Source: Lepus europaeus (Eukaryota > Chordata > Mammalia > Lagomorpha > Leporidae). From it: a DNA stretch of 64,000 nt. The notes under the pieces are model-generated. The model searched no databases. It saw only the letters and a program-made list of their open reading frames with translations, and was not told the origin of the DNA. Position 1 is the stretch's first letter. Each line of letters begins with the position of its first letter. Shown here one piece after another: positions 10,276-20,790 of this stretch. Location: contig NC_084827.1 of NCBI RefSeq assembly GCF_033115175.1, positions 176,453,401 through 176,517,400 of the forward strand, given 5' to 3'. A program made the position numbers and the translations under genes.

Positions 10276-12324
10276 TCTAGGTCCCAGCTGCCACTTCCTT
10301 CCCTGCTCAGCGTCCCCTCGGAACAGGGCTGGGCCAGGGCCCCCTTCAGAATCCCGGGAGATGGTGTCTCTCACCAGCCCTGGGGAAGTGTCAGTCACAA
10401 CAAGGTGGGCGGGTTGTTATCCGAGTGACCTGACCCAGGCTGTACACAGTCCCTGCTACTGGGCATGTGGGTGCCCCAGGGCCCCAAGGACGTGCCCTTC
10501 TGAGTGGGGTACCCAGAGGGGGCCCAGGCCTGCACGGCTCCATGAACTTTCCCCTGCTCAGCCGTCCTGTGTGTTTAAACAGATGACAGGTGTCTGTGAT
10601 GTTCCTGCGCCTGGGGCAAAGTCTTCACTCGGGTATCGGCCACACCCCATCTCTGTCATTAGCACTTTATAATCAAGACCTGGAACCAGCAGCCACGGTC
10701 ATTATGGTGGTGCTGAGAGTCAAGGTCGGCCCTGAGCGGAGCCGTGGTCACAGGCTCACAGGTAGGTTCATTCAGGTGAAACAGATGTGGGTCCTTCTCC
10801 TTTAAGCAAACATAAGGCCGTGGCCTGGGACTGTCCACCAGGAACCCACAAGTACAATGTGCTGGTCTCGCACCAGGTGGGGCGGGGACGGCTAGGGATG
10901 TCAGTGTGGGTGTCTTCCCTACGAAAGCTTCTTGGAGCTTGGCAACCTCCCAGGGCGAAGGCGGGGCGGAGCCTTCGCAACTGGATCCCTCCTCCCTGGC
11001 ATCTCTCACTGCCCACAGGGCCTGTAGCCAGCCATGCTGGAGAACGCGGTGCCCGTGGAGATGGGCACACCAGGCACAGACCCACAGAAGGACAACTGCT
11101 ATTTGCTTAGATTCCAAAGCCTGACCTTGACCTTGCACCCCATCTGGTCGTTGTTTAGACAGAATGCAAGAGAGCGAAGACAGCATGATGGTAGCCCCTG
11201 CGGCTGGCCCCAAGGGCTTACATCATTTCCCTCCCTGGGCAGGGGGAGAGTTCAGTGCAGAACTGAGTCTGAGCCCGGTCAAATCTGGCTGCAGAGAGGA
11301 AGGGGGCTGGTTAAAACCTGGGGCAGGTGCAAGAGGGACAGACAGCCCTGAGCTTGGGCCTGCAGATGTCTCTGGTCATCGACAACATTTTGAAGAGCCC
11401 CTGTTGGGGACACTGTGAGTCCTAGGTTGCCTCGGGCTGGCATCTGGCCCTTAAGTGGCTCCTGATTTAATACAGGAGGCGAGCAGGTACAAAGGTGAAA
11501 AGGTATCCACGGAGAGGTGCTTGGGTGCACACGACCGGGCTTTTTTTTGGGTGGGGAGTAACTGCCCCATGGGCTGGGTGTGGGACAGGCAGTGGCAGAG
11601 GTCCAGCTGGGGACAAGGCTTGAAAGCAGCAGCTTGCTCCTAACACACCCGCATGTCAGGGTCCCAAGGAATTCCATGGGCATTGGCAGGCAGCCGGATT
11701 GGAGGGAGGCAGAGAGAGAGAGAGGCAGTGAGGATCTTTGTAGAGGGATACTGTCACCAGGTAACACCTGGCCAGGGCTGCCCGCAGGCTTTCCAAGCTG
11801 CTGGGGAGGAGGCCACAGCAGAGACGGGGACCTGGAGCACCATCTGGGTGGAGGACAGGGTTTCGAGGGACTCCATCTGGGACATGTCCAGTTTGAGGCT
11901 GGGCAAGATGTAAGGTCTATTGTATTCTCTTCCTTTGCCTGCCCTGAAATAGTGTCCCAAGCACCGTGGTTGGCCCCCAGAGCCTGGCGGCTGCAGCGGC
12001 GTCAGGACCCTGGACAGACCAGTTCGCCCACAGCTGGGCTTAGAGAGGAGAATCAGAATGCCCAAGAGCGCCCAGCTGGGCGAGAGGCAGGTATTTTCCC
12101 AGGTCTGTCCCCCTGCAGGGACAACAGGTCTGGCAAGCTGTCCTGGCTGCCCAGTGCCGGAGGCCACCGGCACAGCGGCACAGGCAGACTTAGCCTGGCT
12201 GGTGGGTATGTCTTTCTTCAGTCCTCCCAACACACCTGGGCTCTTTTGACTCTCCCAACACTGCTAACTCACCTGCCAGTTCAGAGGTGGGCGGGACCTC
12301 ACCATGCCTGTTTCTGCTTCTCCA

Positions 12325-12425
12325 GGCAGCCAGAGGTGCCCATCCTGGCTGTGCGCTCCTGACCTTACCCAAGTTTCCTGACCACTGTATCCTTCCCTTT
12401 CTTCATCTGCAAACTGGGGAGCAAG
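12325..12425 (+). repeat. MIR fragment in NPPC intron 2
   Basis: CTGACCTTACCCAAGTTTCCTG, then TTTCTTCATCTGCAAACTGGGG, reproduces the MIR core order at high divergence. It sits about 140 bases beyond the exon 2 donor. Confidence 0.65.
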
Positions 12426-12586
12426 TGGGGTGGCAGCAGCAAATATGCACCCCTCGTGGCCATCACCTGGCTCCCTCCAAGGGCCAGGGGATGAGTGAGC
12501 CACCGCTGCCTGTGGTTTGGCTCTGGGGGGCTCCAGAGCAGGGCGCGCGGGGTTGGTGGTACTCACCGCCGCCAGGGGTCGCCGCA

Positions 12587-13379
12587 TTAACATCCCAGGC
12601 CGCTCATGGAGCCGATCCGGTCCAGTTTGAGGCCAAAGCAGCCCTTGGACAAGCCCTTCTTGTTGGTCCCTTTGTATTTGCGGGCGTTGGGGTGCTCGTG
12701 CAGAAGGCGCGCCCACGCCGCCCGCGACTTGGTGTCCACACGCAGGTCCCGCAGCAGTCGCGATCGGTCGCCCTTGAGGTTGGCGCCTCCGCCCCCGGGA
12801 GCCTTGTCGCCCTTCTTCTGCCCGCCGCCTGCAGTCTGGGGCTCGGGCACCTCCTCCCCAGGCGGGTTCCGTGGGGCCTGTCCAAAAAAAGAGTGGGCAG
12901 GTGAAGGGATGCACGGTTGCAGCGCAGGGCGCCCCGTGGGACCCCGGGTGCTCCGGCCCGACGCGCCCACCGGCGCGAGTCCCTGCAAAGCCCTGAGCGC
13001 GCTCCCACCGACGCCGGCCCGCCCGGCCCGCGTCCACCTGCCGCGCGCCCGCGGCCGTCCGCTCCCTCGGGGCGCGCCCTGACCTCCCTCCTGCCGGCTT
13101 GTGGGGCAGGGAGGCCGCGCGTGAACGGACGTTCTCCGAGGCTGGGGGAGCAGGCCACCGATCCCAGCTTCCGACGGCACATCTCGGGGCACAGCCCGCC
13201 CGCTCTGCTCCCTCCAGCGCGCCTCATCGTCCCAGGCCTCTGGCCTCCCTCGCGGCTCACAGGCCCGGAGCCCCCGCGACAGCACCCACCTTCGGCGCCG
13301 CCCCCGGCTTGGCTTCGGAGGGCCGGAGCGAAAGCAGCGTGAGCAGCAGGGCGCAGGCCAGCAGCTGGGAGAGGTGCAT
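12587..13379 (-). CDS. NPPC: C-type natriuretic peptide precursor, join(13379-13290, 12877-12587)
   Basis: This gene encodes a secreted peptide that is the ligand of the guanylyl cyclase receptor NPR-B; it raises cGMP and drives endochondral bone growth. Exon 1 codes residues 1-30, starting [13 protein letters not shown], a signal peptide of about 23 residues in a good Kozak context (GGCACCATGC). It ends at AAG and a GTGGGT donor. Exon 2 starts after TTTTTTTGGACAG at 12877 with [10 protein letters not shown] and codes residues 31-126 in phase 0. The pro-region is Gly-rich ([15 protein letters not shown]). An RLLR site precedes [12 protein letters not shown], the start of CNP-53. After KYKGTNKK comes the 22-residue hormone (residues 105-126) with Cys110 and Cys126 closing the ring ([17 protein letters not shown]). 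Total length is 126 residues, the same as human. Against remembered human sequence, CNP-53 differs at two sites (LLHEHP, KGTNKK) while the hormone is unchanged. The reading frame is intact. Confidence 0.97.
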
Positions 13380-13526
13380 GGTGCCGGCGGAGCCGAGGGG
13401 CGCAGACGGGCAGCACCGAGGGCGCGCGAGGCCGGAGGGCGGACCGGCAGGCGAGTGCAGAGCGGGCTGGCAGGGCTGCCGGGAGAGCGCGGGTCCCAGT
13501 GCTGCGCGGCGCCGGCTGGGTGCGCT
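13290..13526 (-). other. NPPC: NPPC exon 1 (5'UTR plus signal-peptide exon)
   Basis: The transcription start is placed about 30 bases downstream of the TATA box, near 13526, giving a 5'UTR of about 147 bases. The ATG is at 13379-13377. There is no upstream ATG that would compete inside this inferred 5'UTR in the coding frame. The start site is inferred, not seen. Confidence 0.7.
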
Positions 13527-13551
13527 CTGAGCCCGCGGCTCCGCTCGCGCC

Positions 13552-13610
13552 TTTATAATCCAACCTGCCGCTGATGTCATCCTCCCGCCCACCCGGCCGC
13601 CCCGGCCAAT
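13552..13610 (-). promoter_or_regulatory. NPPC core promoter: TATA, CRE-like, GC and CCAAT boxes
   Basis: Reading away from the start on the minus strand: TATAAA at 13557-13552, a CRE-like TGACATCA at 13579-13572, a GC box GGGCGGGAGG at 13590-13581, and an inverted CCAAT box (CCAAT on the plus strand) at 13606-13610. The spacing (TATA about 30 bases and CCAAT about 80 bases upstream of the inferred start) is classical. GC-rich elements are described as important in the NPPC promoter; which factors bind here cannot be read from sequence. Confidence 0.75.
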
Positions 13611-13861
13611 GGCACCGCACACGCGGCCGTGCTGAGGGCCGGGAAGGGGGAGCCGCGGGGGCTACATCCCACCCCCGAGGGATCCCGCGGCTTGGCCGGC
13701 CAGCTCCCGGCCGCACTCGGAGCTGCAGAGCAGCGCGCATGAGGGAGCTCCCGTGACAGCGAGCGCGCGCCCTGGCACGCCGAGCCCCCGCGCGCCCCGA
13801 GCATCTGCGAGGTCCTCACCAGGCGCTCTGCACCTGGAAGCGATCCGAACCCCTCTTTGCA

Positions 13862-13945
13862 GTCGCAAAGACGGGCCCAGAGCAATTAAGTCACTTGCCC
13901 AAAGTCCCATAGCCAGGAGGTTGACGCTGCGCGAAGTCCACGCCG
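13862..13945 (-). repeat. MIR fragment upstream of NPPC
   Basis: GCAAAGACGGGCCCAGAGCA, followed by TTAAGTCACTTGCCCAAAGT and AGCCAGGAGGTTGA, is the complemented MIR core. It lies about 340 bases upstream of the inferred NPPC start, within the CpG island. Confidence 0.75.
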
Positions 13946-14430
13946 GAGGGTTTTGCCGCCAGACTCTTCTCCCCCCGGCGCCCGGCGGGCGCGGACTGGC
14001 GTGGCGATCGCACCTTTCACCTGCTCGCAAGGGCGGGAGCGCGGGGCGTGCTGGTGCACTCAGGTTGGGGATGCGGGGGAGGGGGCCGGACAGAGGTCCG
14101 AGCGAGAGCAGAGTTTGCTCGAGGCCGCAGGGGGGAGCGCAAGCCTTCCCTAGCAGACAGCATGAGCCTTTGGGCAGCCCGAGGGATGGAGCTCGTGACG
14201 GGAGCGAAGAGGGCTGCAGTACCAGTGCGAGGGCGCCGGGACTTCGGGTGCCCGCCGCCGCGCTGAGGTTGGCCCCCAGCCGGGATGGGCCGCACGCAGC
14301 GTGCCAGGTTCTGAGTGCAGGTGGCCGGAGTTTGCAGCTTGCGCACCTGCCTGCGCCTACACTCCCGCCGGGATCTGCAGAGCGCAGGCTGGCGTGGGGC
14401 GTCCTCTTCAGGCTTGTGCACCAGCACAGG

Positions 14431-15224
14431 CCGGGCAGGGATCTTCAGTGAGTGGTCACCTGCGAGCTTTTGCTCCTAGTGTCCTGGCCGTGGCTGTTAG
14501 TCCCTGTGGGTCACCCCCTCCTCTCCTTGGGCTGGATGTCTGGCCCATCGGCTCTGGGGAGTGAGTCCTTCTGTTATGGGCCCCGGAGGTGGTGAGCCTG
14601 GTACCCAAAAATTGATTGAGATGCTGGAATCTGTGAGCCTGCTGCTGCTGAGCAGGTGGCCAAGCCCACCCTGCCAGGGGACAGAGCGCGGGAGAGCGTT
14701 TTTAGGGAGAGAAAGCTGTGGGCGTGGAAGCAGCTAGAGACAAGAAGGAGGTGCCCTCCGGCTGTACCCCAAGCTGAATGGCACCGCTGTTTGCTCTGTC
14801 AGCCCCTCTCCCCGGAAGTGGGGAACCACAAACCCTCGGTCCCTCTGTTTAGGATCTAAGCTACATCTAAGGTCCAAGTTTGGGGCACTGGAGTCTCCTG
14901 ATGTCTAGGAAGATCCAGATATCCACGGGGCATTTTTGTCCGTTCCGGTGATACACTGCCCCCAGGAAGTCCCACTGACTGCCTCTCCATGCCCATGTAG
15001 TGACAACACTTTCATTTGAGGAGAGAGGGAGAAGAGCAAGAAGTGGGAAGAGGAAGGGGTCTCCAGGCTGGAGGTGGAAGTTCCCGCTCCTCCTTGCCTC
15101 CTGGACAAAGGACCATCAGAACTGCTGTGTGACTTGCTTTCTTTATACCTGGAGAAACTGACTCTGGAGTCAGACCCTTGGCTGCTCTCCAGGGTCAGCA
15201 GCCACATCATCTAGAGCCACTCAT
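14431..15224. other. Unique sequence upstream of NPPC
   Basis: There is no repeat family or exon that I can recognise. It forms the outer edge of the NPPC CpG-rich region. Confidence 0.5.
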
Positions 15225-15555
15225 AGGGGCAGGTGTTTGGTGCAGCAGCTGGAATTTAGCTCACAGCCCATATTGGAATCTTTGGGTTAGAGTTAAGGTT
15301 GGCTCCCAATTACAGCATCCTCCTAATGTGCACCCTGGGAGGTGGCAGGTGATGGATGGCTCAAGGAGGTAGCAGGTGATGGCTCAAGTAGTTGGTCCCT
15401 GTCACTCACATGGGACACCTGGATTGGGTTCCAGGCTCTTGGCTTCAGCCTGGCTCAGCCCTAGCCATTGCAGCATCTGGGGAGTGGACCAGCAGATGGA
15501 AGATCTCTGTCTCTCTGCTTTTGAAATAAATAAATAAATAAATAAATAAATAAAT
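15225..15555 (+). repeat. Older, diverged CSINE
   Basis: The head GGGGCAGGTGTTTGGTGCAGC and body (GGAGGTGGCAGGTGATGG) belong to a diverged C-type subfamily. A local duplication of the GGAGGTAGCAGGTGATGGCT unit is visible. It ends in a clean (AAAT)n tail of about eight units. Confidence 0.85.
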
Positions 15556-16144
15556 GCTGTAAAGGGAGAAAGGACCCCTTATTAAGGGCAGTGGGAAGCT
15601 GTGGTGCTCCTGGCTGTCTCCTGTCTGAGAGTGGACAAGCTGTCTCTGTCTCCTCTGTGGCCCTGCACGCTCTGTGGTGGCTGGTGACCCTCTAGCTCTC
15701 CCCTCTCTCCGAGCTTTGAGGCTGACTTAATGCAATGACAGTCTCCACCCAGCATGGCGAAGCCAGCACTCTGGACTTCACATCCCTCTCTCAAGGGGGG
15801 GGGGTCTTCTGTCAGCACCCCCCTGCCACCGAGCTGAGACCATGTGAGGCACACCAGATTTGGGCAGAGCTCACCATGGAGTGAGACCCCGGATCTGGGG
15901 CCTGGGAGCTAGGGTGGGTGGGAGTCTCAGAGCGGGCTGGAGACTCCTTGGAGACAGCAGTAGCCAGCATGAACCTGCCTGCCTCCCAACCAGGAAGTCT
16001 CCCTGAGGTGGCCTTGCAGGGGAGCCCAGAGGGGACTGTCCCTGCTGGCCTGGGTCTGAGGCTCAGGCCCCTTTTCCTGCCTTCCCTCGGGAGCTCTGTG
16101 GCTACCGCTGCTGCCACTTCTCCCCCTCCTCCTCCTCCTCCTCA

Positions 16145-16455
16145 TTTTTAAAGGATTTATGTATTTGAGAGGTAGAGTTAGAGAGAAAGAGAGAGGAAGA
16201 GACAGACAGAGATCTTCCATCCACTGGTTCATTTCCCAAATGGCCATAATGGCCTGAACTGGGCCAGACTGAAGCCAGGAGCTTCTTCCCAGTCTCCCAC
16301 ACAGGTGCAGGGGTCAAAGCACTTGGGTCATCTTCCACTGCTTTCCCAGGTGCATTAACAGGGAGTTGGATCAGAAGTGGAGCAGCCAGGACTCATATGG
16401 GATGCTGACATTACAGTCGGTGGCTTAACCTGTGGTGCCACAACACCTGCCCCAG
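16145..16455 (-). repeat. CSINE, diverged
   Basis: Minus-strand copy from TTTTTAAAGGATTTATG through AGGTAGAGTTAGAG to GTGCCACAACACCTGCCCC. Confidence 0.88.
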
Positions 16456-19409
16456 GGCTGGCAGCTCTGTAAGGAATCCTGTGTCTGTCACTTCTGCTCA
16501 CATGGATTCTCCAAGTATCCACTGAGCATCCTTGCAGGCTGCAGAGTGCCAGCCCAGCAGGGACAAACTGCCAGCAAACAGACAGAGGCTCAAGAGGAGA
16601 ATGTCAGGGAGGCTGAGGCCACCGATGTGGGCTGGTGTCCTCCCCTCGACCCCCAGCCTGTGCTAGCAGTGCAGGCTTCCTGGAGAAGGAAAGGTCTGTG
16701 CTGAGCTTGGAGACTGGGGGAGAGAAGGAAAGAGAGGAGGAAGCCTAAATGGAAAACAGTGATTCTCTGCTGGCTAACCGTGGACTGGACCAGAGACCCA
16801 GCTCAGAGAGATGCTGTGCAAACCAAAGGAGAGGCCTCCCCAGTGGGCAGCCCAGGGAGACAGAGTGAGGTGGCACATCCCCATGTGGCCAGACCTTGGC
16901 GGGGAGGGGGGCTCCCAGCAGGGGTGCCCAGGGGAGGCAGGCATGGGACAGAAGCACACCTGAGGACTGTCCATGTCCAGAAGCGAGTGCGATGATAGAG
17001 AGGGGAGGGCGAGTTTCCCAGGAGTGGGGCCCTGCTGTGGATGAAAGACCGTGCCTGGGGGCGGGGTGTGCAGGGAAGAGCCAGGGTGGGCACAGGGGAA
17101 GCCAGGACAGGGGGTGAGCTCCAGGCACTGGAGGGTTGCGTGGCTGGGACCCCGGGTCCCTCCCTGTTCTCACACATACTTCACCCCTTCTCCTCCTGCA
17201 CCTGCCCCCAAGGGGCCAGTCCTTCTGTGGCACAGGTGCTACCCCCTCCAGTGGCAGGGAAGATGGGATGGAAGAATGGGCCTGGCCAGCATACCTGGGG
17301 TGAGAAATGTGTGCAGAGGCTTCTGGGAGGCTGGGCACGGGGCGGCTCCGGCAGAGTTGCCCAGCCCCTCCCCGACAGCTGGGGACAAACTCTGGCGGAG
17401 CAGCGCCCCCTTGTGGTCCTGGGCGGTGGGGGCAGATTCTCAGGCGCACACACAGGAGGAGGGGATGGCTGGGCCCATCTGTTCCCTCCGCAATTATTTC
17501 ATCCCAGGGCCCACTTCCAGCTGCATGACTTCTCAGAGAGGACACCAAACAGGCCGTCCTCGGGGAGGCCGGCCAGGGAAACAGCAGCAGGACCCGGGCC
17601 AAGTCCCGTTTCTGTGCCGAGCCTTCAGCTTCGCCACCTGGAATCGGGAAAAGGCCGCCCTTGCCTCCTGCATGGGGGCAGAGAGGAGGTGGAGGCCCGG
17701 CTGAGGGAGCCGGAAGCAGCCGAGGCAGAAGGGGGTTTCAGGGTTACCACGTGTTCACACACGTGCCGCAGGCCTGAGGTGGTGAGCACCCGGACCCACC
17801 AAGGCCGTGGCACCCTCCTCAGCCGTCCTTGGCTTGGGAGCTGACGGCCAGGGAAGCCCCTTCCATCCTTTGCTGGCCGGGGTAAGCTCGTGGTGCCGTG
17901 CGTCTGACCCGGGACAGCCCCACCTGATGAGGCAGCTGCCCTCCCTCACTTTCCCAGGGGCCCTGCTCCAAATGGCCTCCGGCCCCACCGTCCAACACAG
18001 GCCTATGACGTCGCAGATTATTCCTCCTTCTTCTTTTTTTTAACCCTTGTCAGAAAGAAAAGAAAGATCCTCAACAGATAGGCTCGGCCCCCTGGGGCAG
18101 CAACTGCCCCCATCTAAATGTCACTAGGCAGGGGCTGAGGCCGATCGCCCGAGACAGGGTGCGGTGAGCCGCAGAGGGGCCTTCCCGGGGGCTGGGGAGA
18201 ACAGTTCGGTGCCCCAACCTCAGCACGGAGTCTGCACCAGATGTTTGCGGAGGGGATGGATCTGCTGCCAGGCACTGCGCCCTGGGGATGAGGGCTGTCT
18301 GGGCCAGGCCCTGGTGAAATGTGGTCACAGGGCGCTTTGCCAAGCATGAGCCCACTCCTTTGCTGCGCTGGGGGTCCCTGCAGCGAGCCCACCTTCTTGG
18401 CCTGCGCCCAGAGAAGGGCATCTGTTGTCTCATCTTGGAGACCTTGTTTCAGCTTTGGTGGAGCCACAGGCTTCAAGGAAGGGGCTTTCCCCTGACCCGA
18501 GCATAGAGGGGACCCCAAGTGTCATGCAGAAGCCACCTCACTTGGCACCTTCATAGAGAGGGATTGTGGGGGTGGCCTTGCCAGGATCCAGGGCCAGCAG
18601 TCGGCACGAAAGAGTCCTGAATTCTCCAAGCCAGAAACTTCTCTGCAGATTTCTACCCCATGAGTACGAGCGTGGTCATTTGTCTCTGGAGGGCGGTCAG
18701 TTTCTAAAATGAAAATGGCCAGAAAACAAGAGACAGGACCCAGTGTGATGCTAAAGCAGTCTGGGCTCCCTGGGGATTGGAACGGCCTTTTCAGCCCAAA
18801 GCTGGGGACTTGTTTGGAACACCAGCACCATGCCTGCAGGATCTGTGGACCCAACAGGCACCATCACACGCCGAGCCTGTCCCCCAGGGTTGCCCAGGAA
18901 GGCCCCCTCTGTCCCAGCACGGGCTTGGCAAGGAGGAGAAGGGGCCTTCCTCGGGCCTGAGGGAAATCCTGCAAGAGGGGAGGCCCAGCTGCGAGCCGGG
19001 GTTGGGTTCGGGACTCCCTGTCCCACAGTGGGTTTGAGACGGTGGAAGGAGAGGAGGGGGTCTGTGTGTGAAGTGGGCGTGTGCCTGGGGTTGTCAGCTG
19101 CCTGGCATCTCAGAAGCGGAGATGCCAAGTGCTTGCTTTCCCAGGCACCCTTGCCGTCTGCACATGGGTGTGTGACCCGGACTGGCCCACCCCGAGGCGT
19201 CAAAGTGGGCGTCCTTGTCTTGTGGAAGCCAGGTCTGTGGAGGACGCACTGCAAGGATGCTCCCTAGGGCAGGGTGGCCGAGGCAGCCACTGTCCAGCGT
19301 CAGGGGTGTCACTGACACAGATGTGCTTGGCGGGGCGCCCCCTCGTGGCCACATGGAAGTCTTCCCCAGACCGGGCAGGAGCCTTGGTAGGGAGGATTGA
19401 CCCTGCCCG

Positions 19410-19429
19410 GGGTGGGGGGTGGGGGGTGG
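19410..19429 (+). other. G-quadruplex motif
   Basis: GGGGTGGGGGGTGGGGGGTGG: three G-runs of four or more, then a GG, with single T loops. It is a strong quadruplex candidate on the plus strand, using shorter tetrads if necessary. Confidence 0.6.
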
Positions 19430-20689
19430 TCATTCTGAGCCTTGCCGACCATCCAATGCCCGTTTAACTCGCTCCCTCCCTACTTTGCTCCCAGTCTCTG
19501 CGGCTCATACAGAGCCCTGGATGGGCCCGGGGTGGCCTGGGCCCTCAGTGCCCCCTGCTTGGCTTGTCCAACTTCCAGTCCATCCTTGGACTAGTTCCTC
19601 TGCCAGAGACCCACTGCCCACCCCCACATCCTCCGAGTGAGGACCTCAGGGGACTTGGGGGTGTTCTGGGCTTCTTCCCTTGGTGACAAACACAAAGGCA
19701 AAGGGGACATCTGCAGATAGGTAAATTAGGGGGACCCGTGGTTCCCCCATGGAAGTAGCAAAACAAACCAGCAGAGCAGTGTTCAGGCCAATCGTGTTGT
19801 CTTTAAAAATCATGCTTTAAATTACTTTATGAAGATGATTAAAAATGTCACACAGCCCCTACAGAAAGAGATAGTCCCTGACCACACAGCCTGCTGGTGA
19901 GGTGTTGACTTAGATAAAACGCGGCTGACATACACTCACACACATTACTAAATCAAGCAACTATTTCTAACTTTAGCACCTTCTTACCCCATTAGATTCC
20001 AATGCGTTTCTCAAGCTTCACGGAGCTTAGAGAAGCTGTGGCGAGTGAGGTGACAGAGGAAACCCAGAGGGGGGTGGCGGAGCTGGGGCATGGGGGTGGC
20101 TCCGGGTCTGCCTGCTGAGCTGCAGGGGACAGTGTCAGACAGAGGAGCCAGGGGCTAGGGCCCTGCTGCTTCCTGCACCCCCAGGAACTGTGGACTCAAG
20201 GGGATTCTAGCTGCTAGATCCTGCTTGGGCCCACGCCACCTTGTCATGGTGCACCGGGTAACCCCGTCTGCTCTGGCTGCAGGGTATGGTCAGATGAGTC
20301 CTTACAGAGACCCCCCTGGGAGGCGAGGCTCTCGGAGGACCTGTGACCCTGGGTCAGGCCCAGTTTCTGGCAGAAGAGCCTGGCCAGGACCCGAAGTGGT
20401 GCGGGCTGGCCAGGAATCTTCAGGGTGGGAGCCTTCTGCTGCGGCCAAATCTTGGCTCTCGCTGGACAGTGCCTGCGGGTTCCCACAGGCAGCTCCCCTG
20501 GTCCAACACAGACCGCCTGGGAGCCCCAGAGCTCTCTGACTGTGTCATCAGGGAGAAAGGGGCTTCCTTCTCTCCCCCCGTTAGTTTCTTGGGGACTCCT
20601 TCATCTGGGGAGCCCCAGCTGCCCCTCCCCACTGCCTGCCAAGCTGTGGGGGCTCAGTAAGCATGCAGGATGGCACTGGCAAAGCAACC

Positions 20690-20790
20690 AGCTGCCCCAT
20701 TTTACAGATGAGGTCATGGAGGCCCCAGTGGGCTCTGTGATCTGCTCTCAGTCACACAGGGCTCAGCAGGCTGCCCAGGCCTAGAGGGGC
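20690..20790 (-). repeat. MIR fragment
   Basis: CCCCATTTTACAGATGAGGTCATGGAGGCC, then CTCAGTCACACAGGGCTCAG, matches the complemented MIR core. Confidence 0.72.

Larger units (their letters stand above)
12540..14430. promoter_or_regulatory. CpG island over the NPPC 5' half and promoter
   Basis: CpG dinucleotides are dense and GC content is high from exon 2 through intron 1, exon 1, the promoter and about 900 bases upstream. The density produces long spurious frames on both strands, the longest being 378 codons at 12604-13740. Boundaries are by eye. Confidence 0.8.

Noticed and set aside
11580-12362. 260-codon plus-strand frame
   Set aside because: It lies in NPPC intron 2 on the opposite strand, includes MIR sequence at its end and has no recognisable protein family.
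12604-13740. 378-codon minus-strand frame over the NPPC promoter and first exons
   Set aside because: It runs through the promoter, intron 1 and exons in a frame different from the NPPC protein and shows only Arg/Pro/Ala-rich composition from CpG-rich DNA.
16745-17844. Long frames of 285 (minus) and 267 (plus) codons
   Set aside because: They overlap on opposite strands in GC-rich unique sequence and contain no domain, signal peptide or exon borders that I can support.
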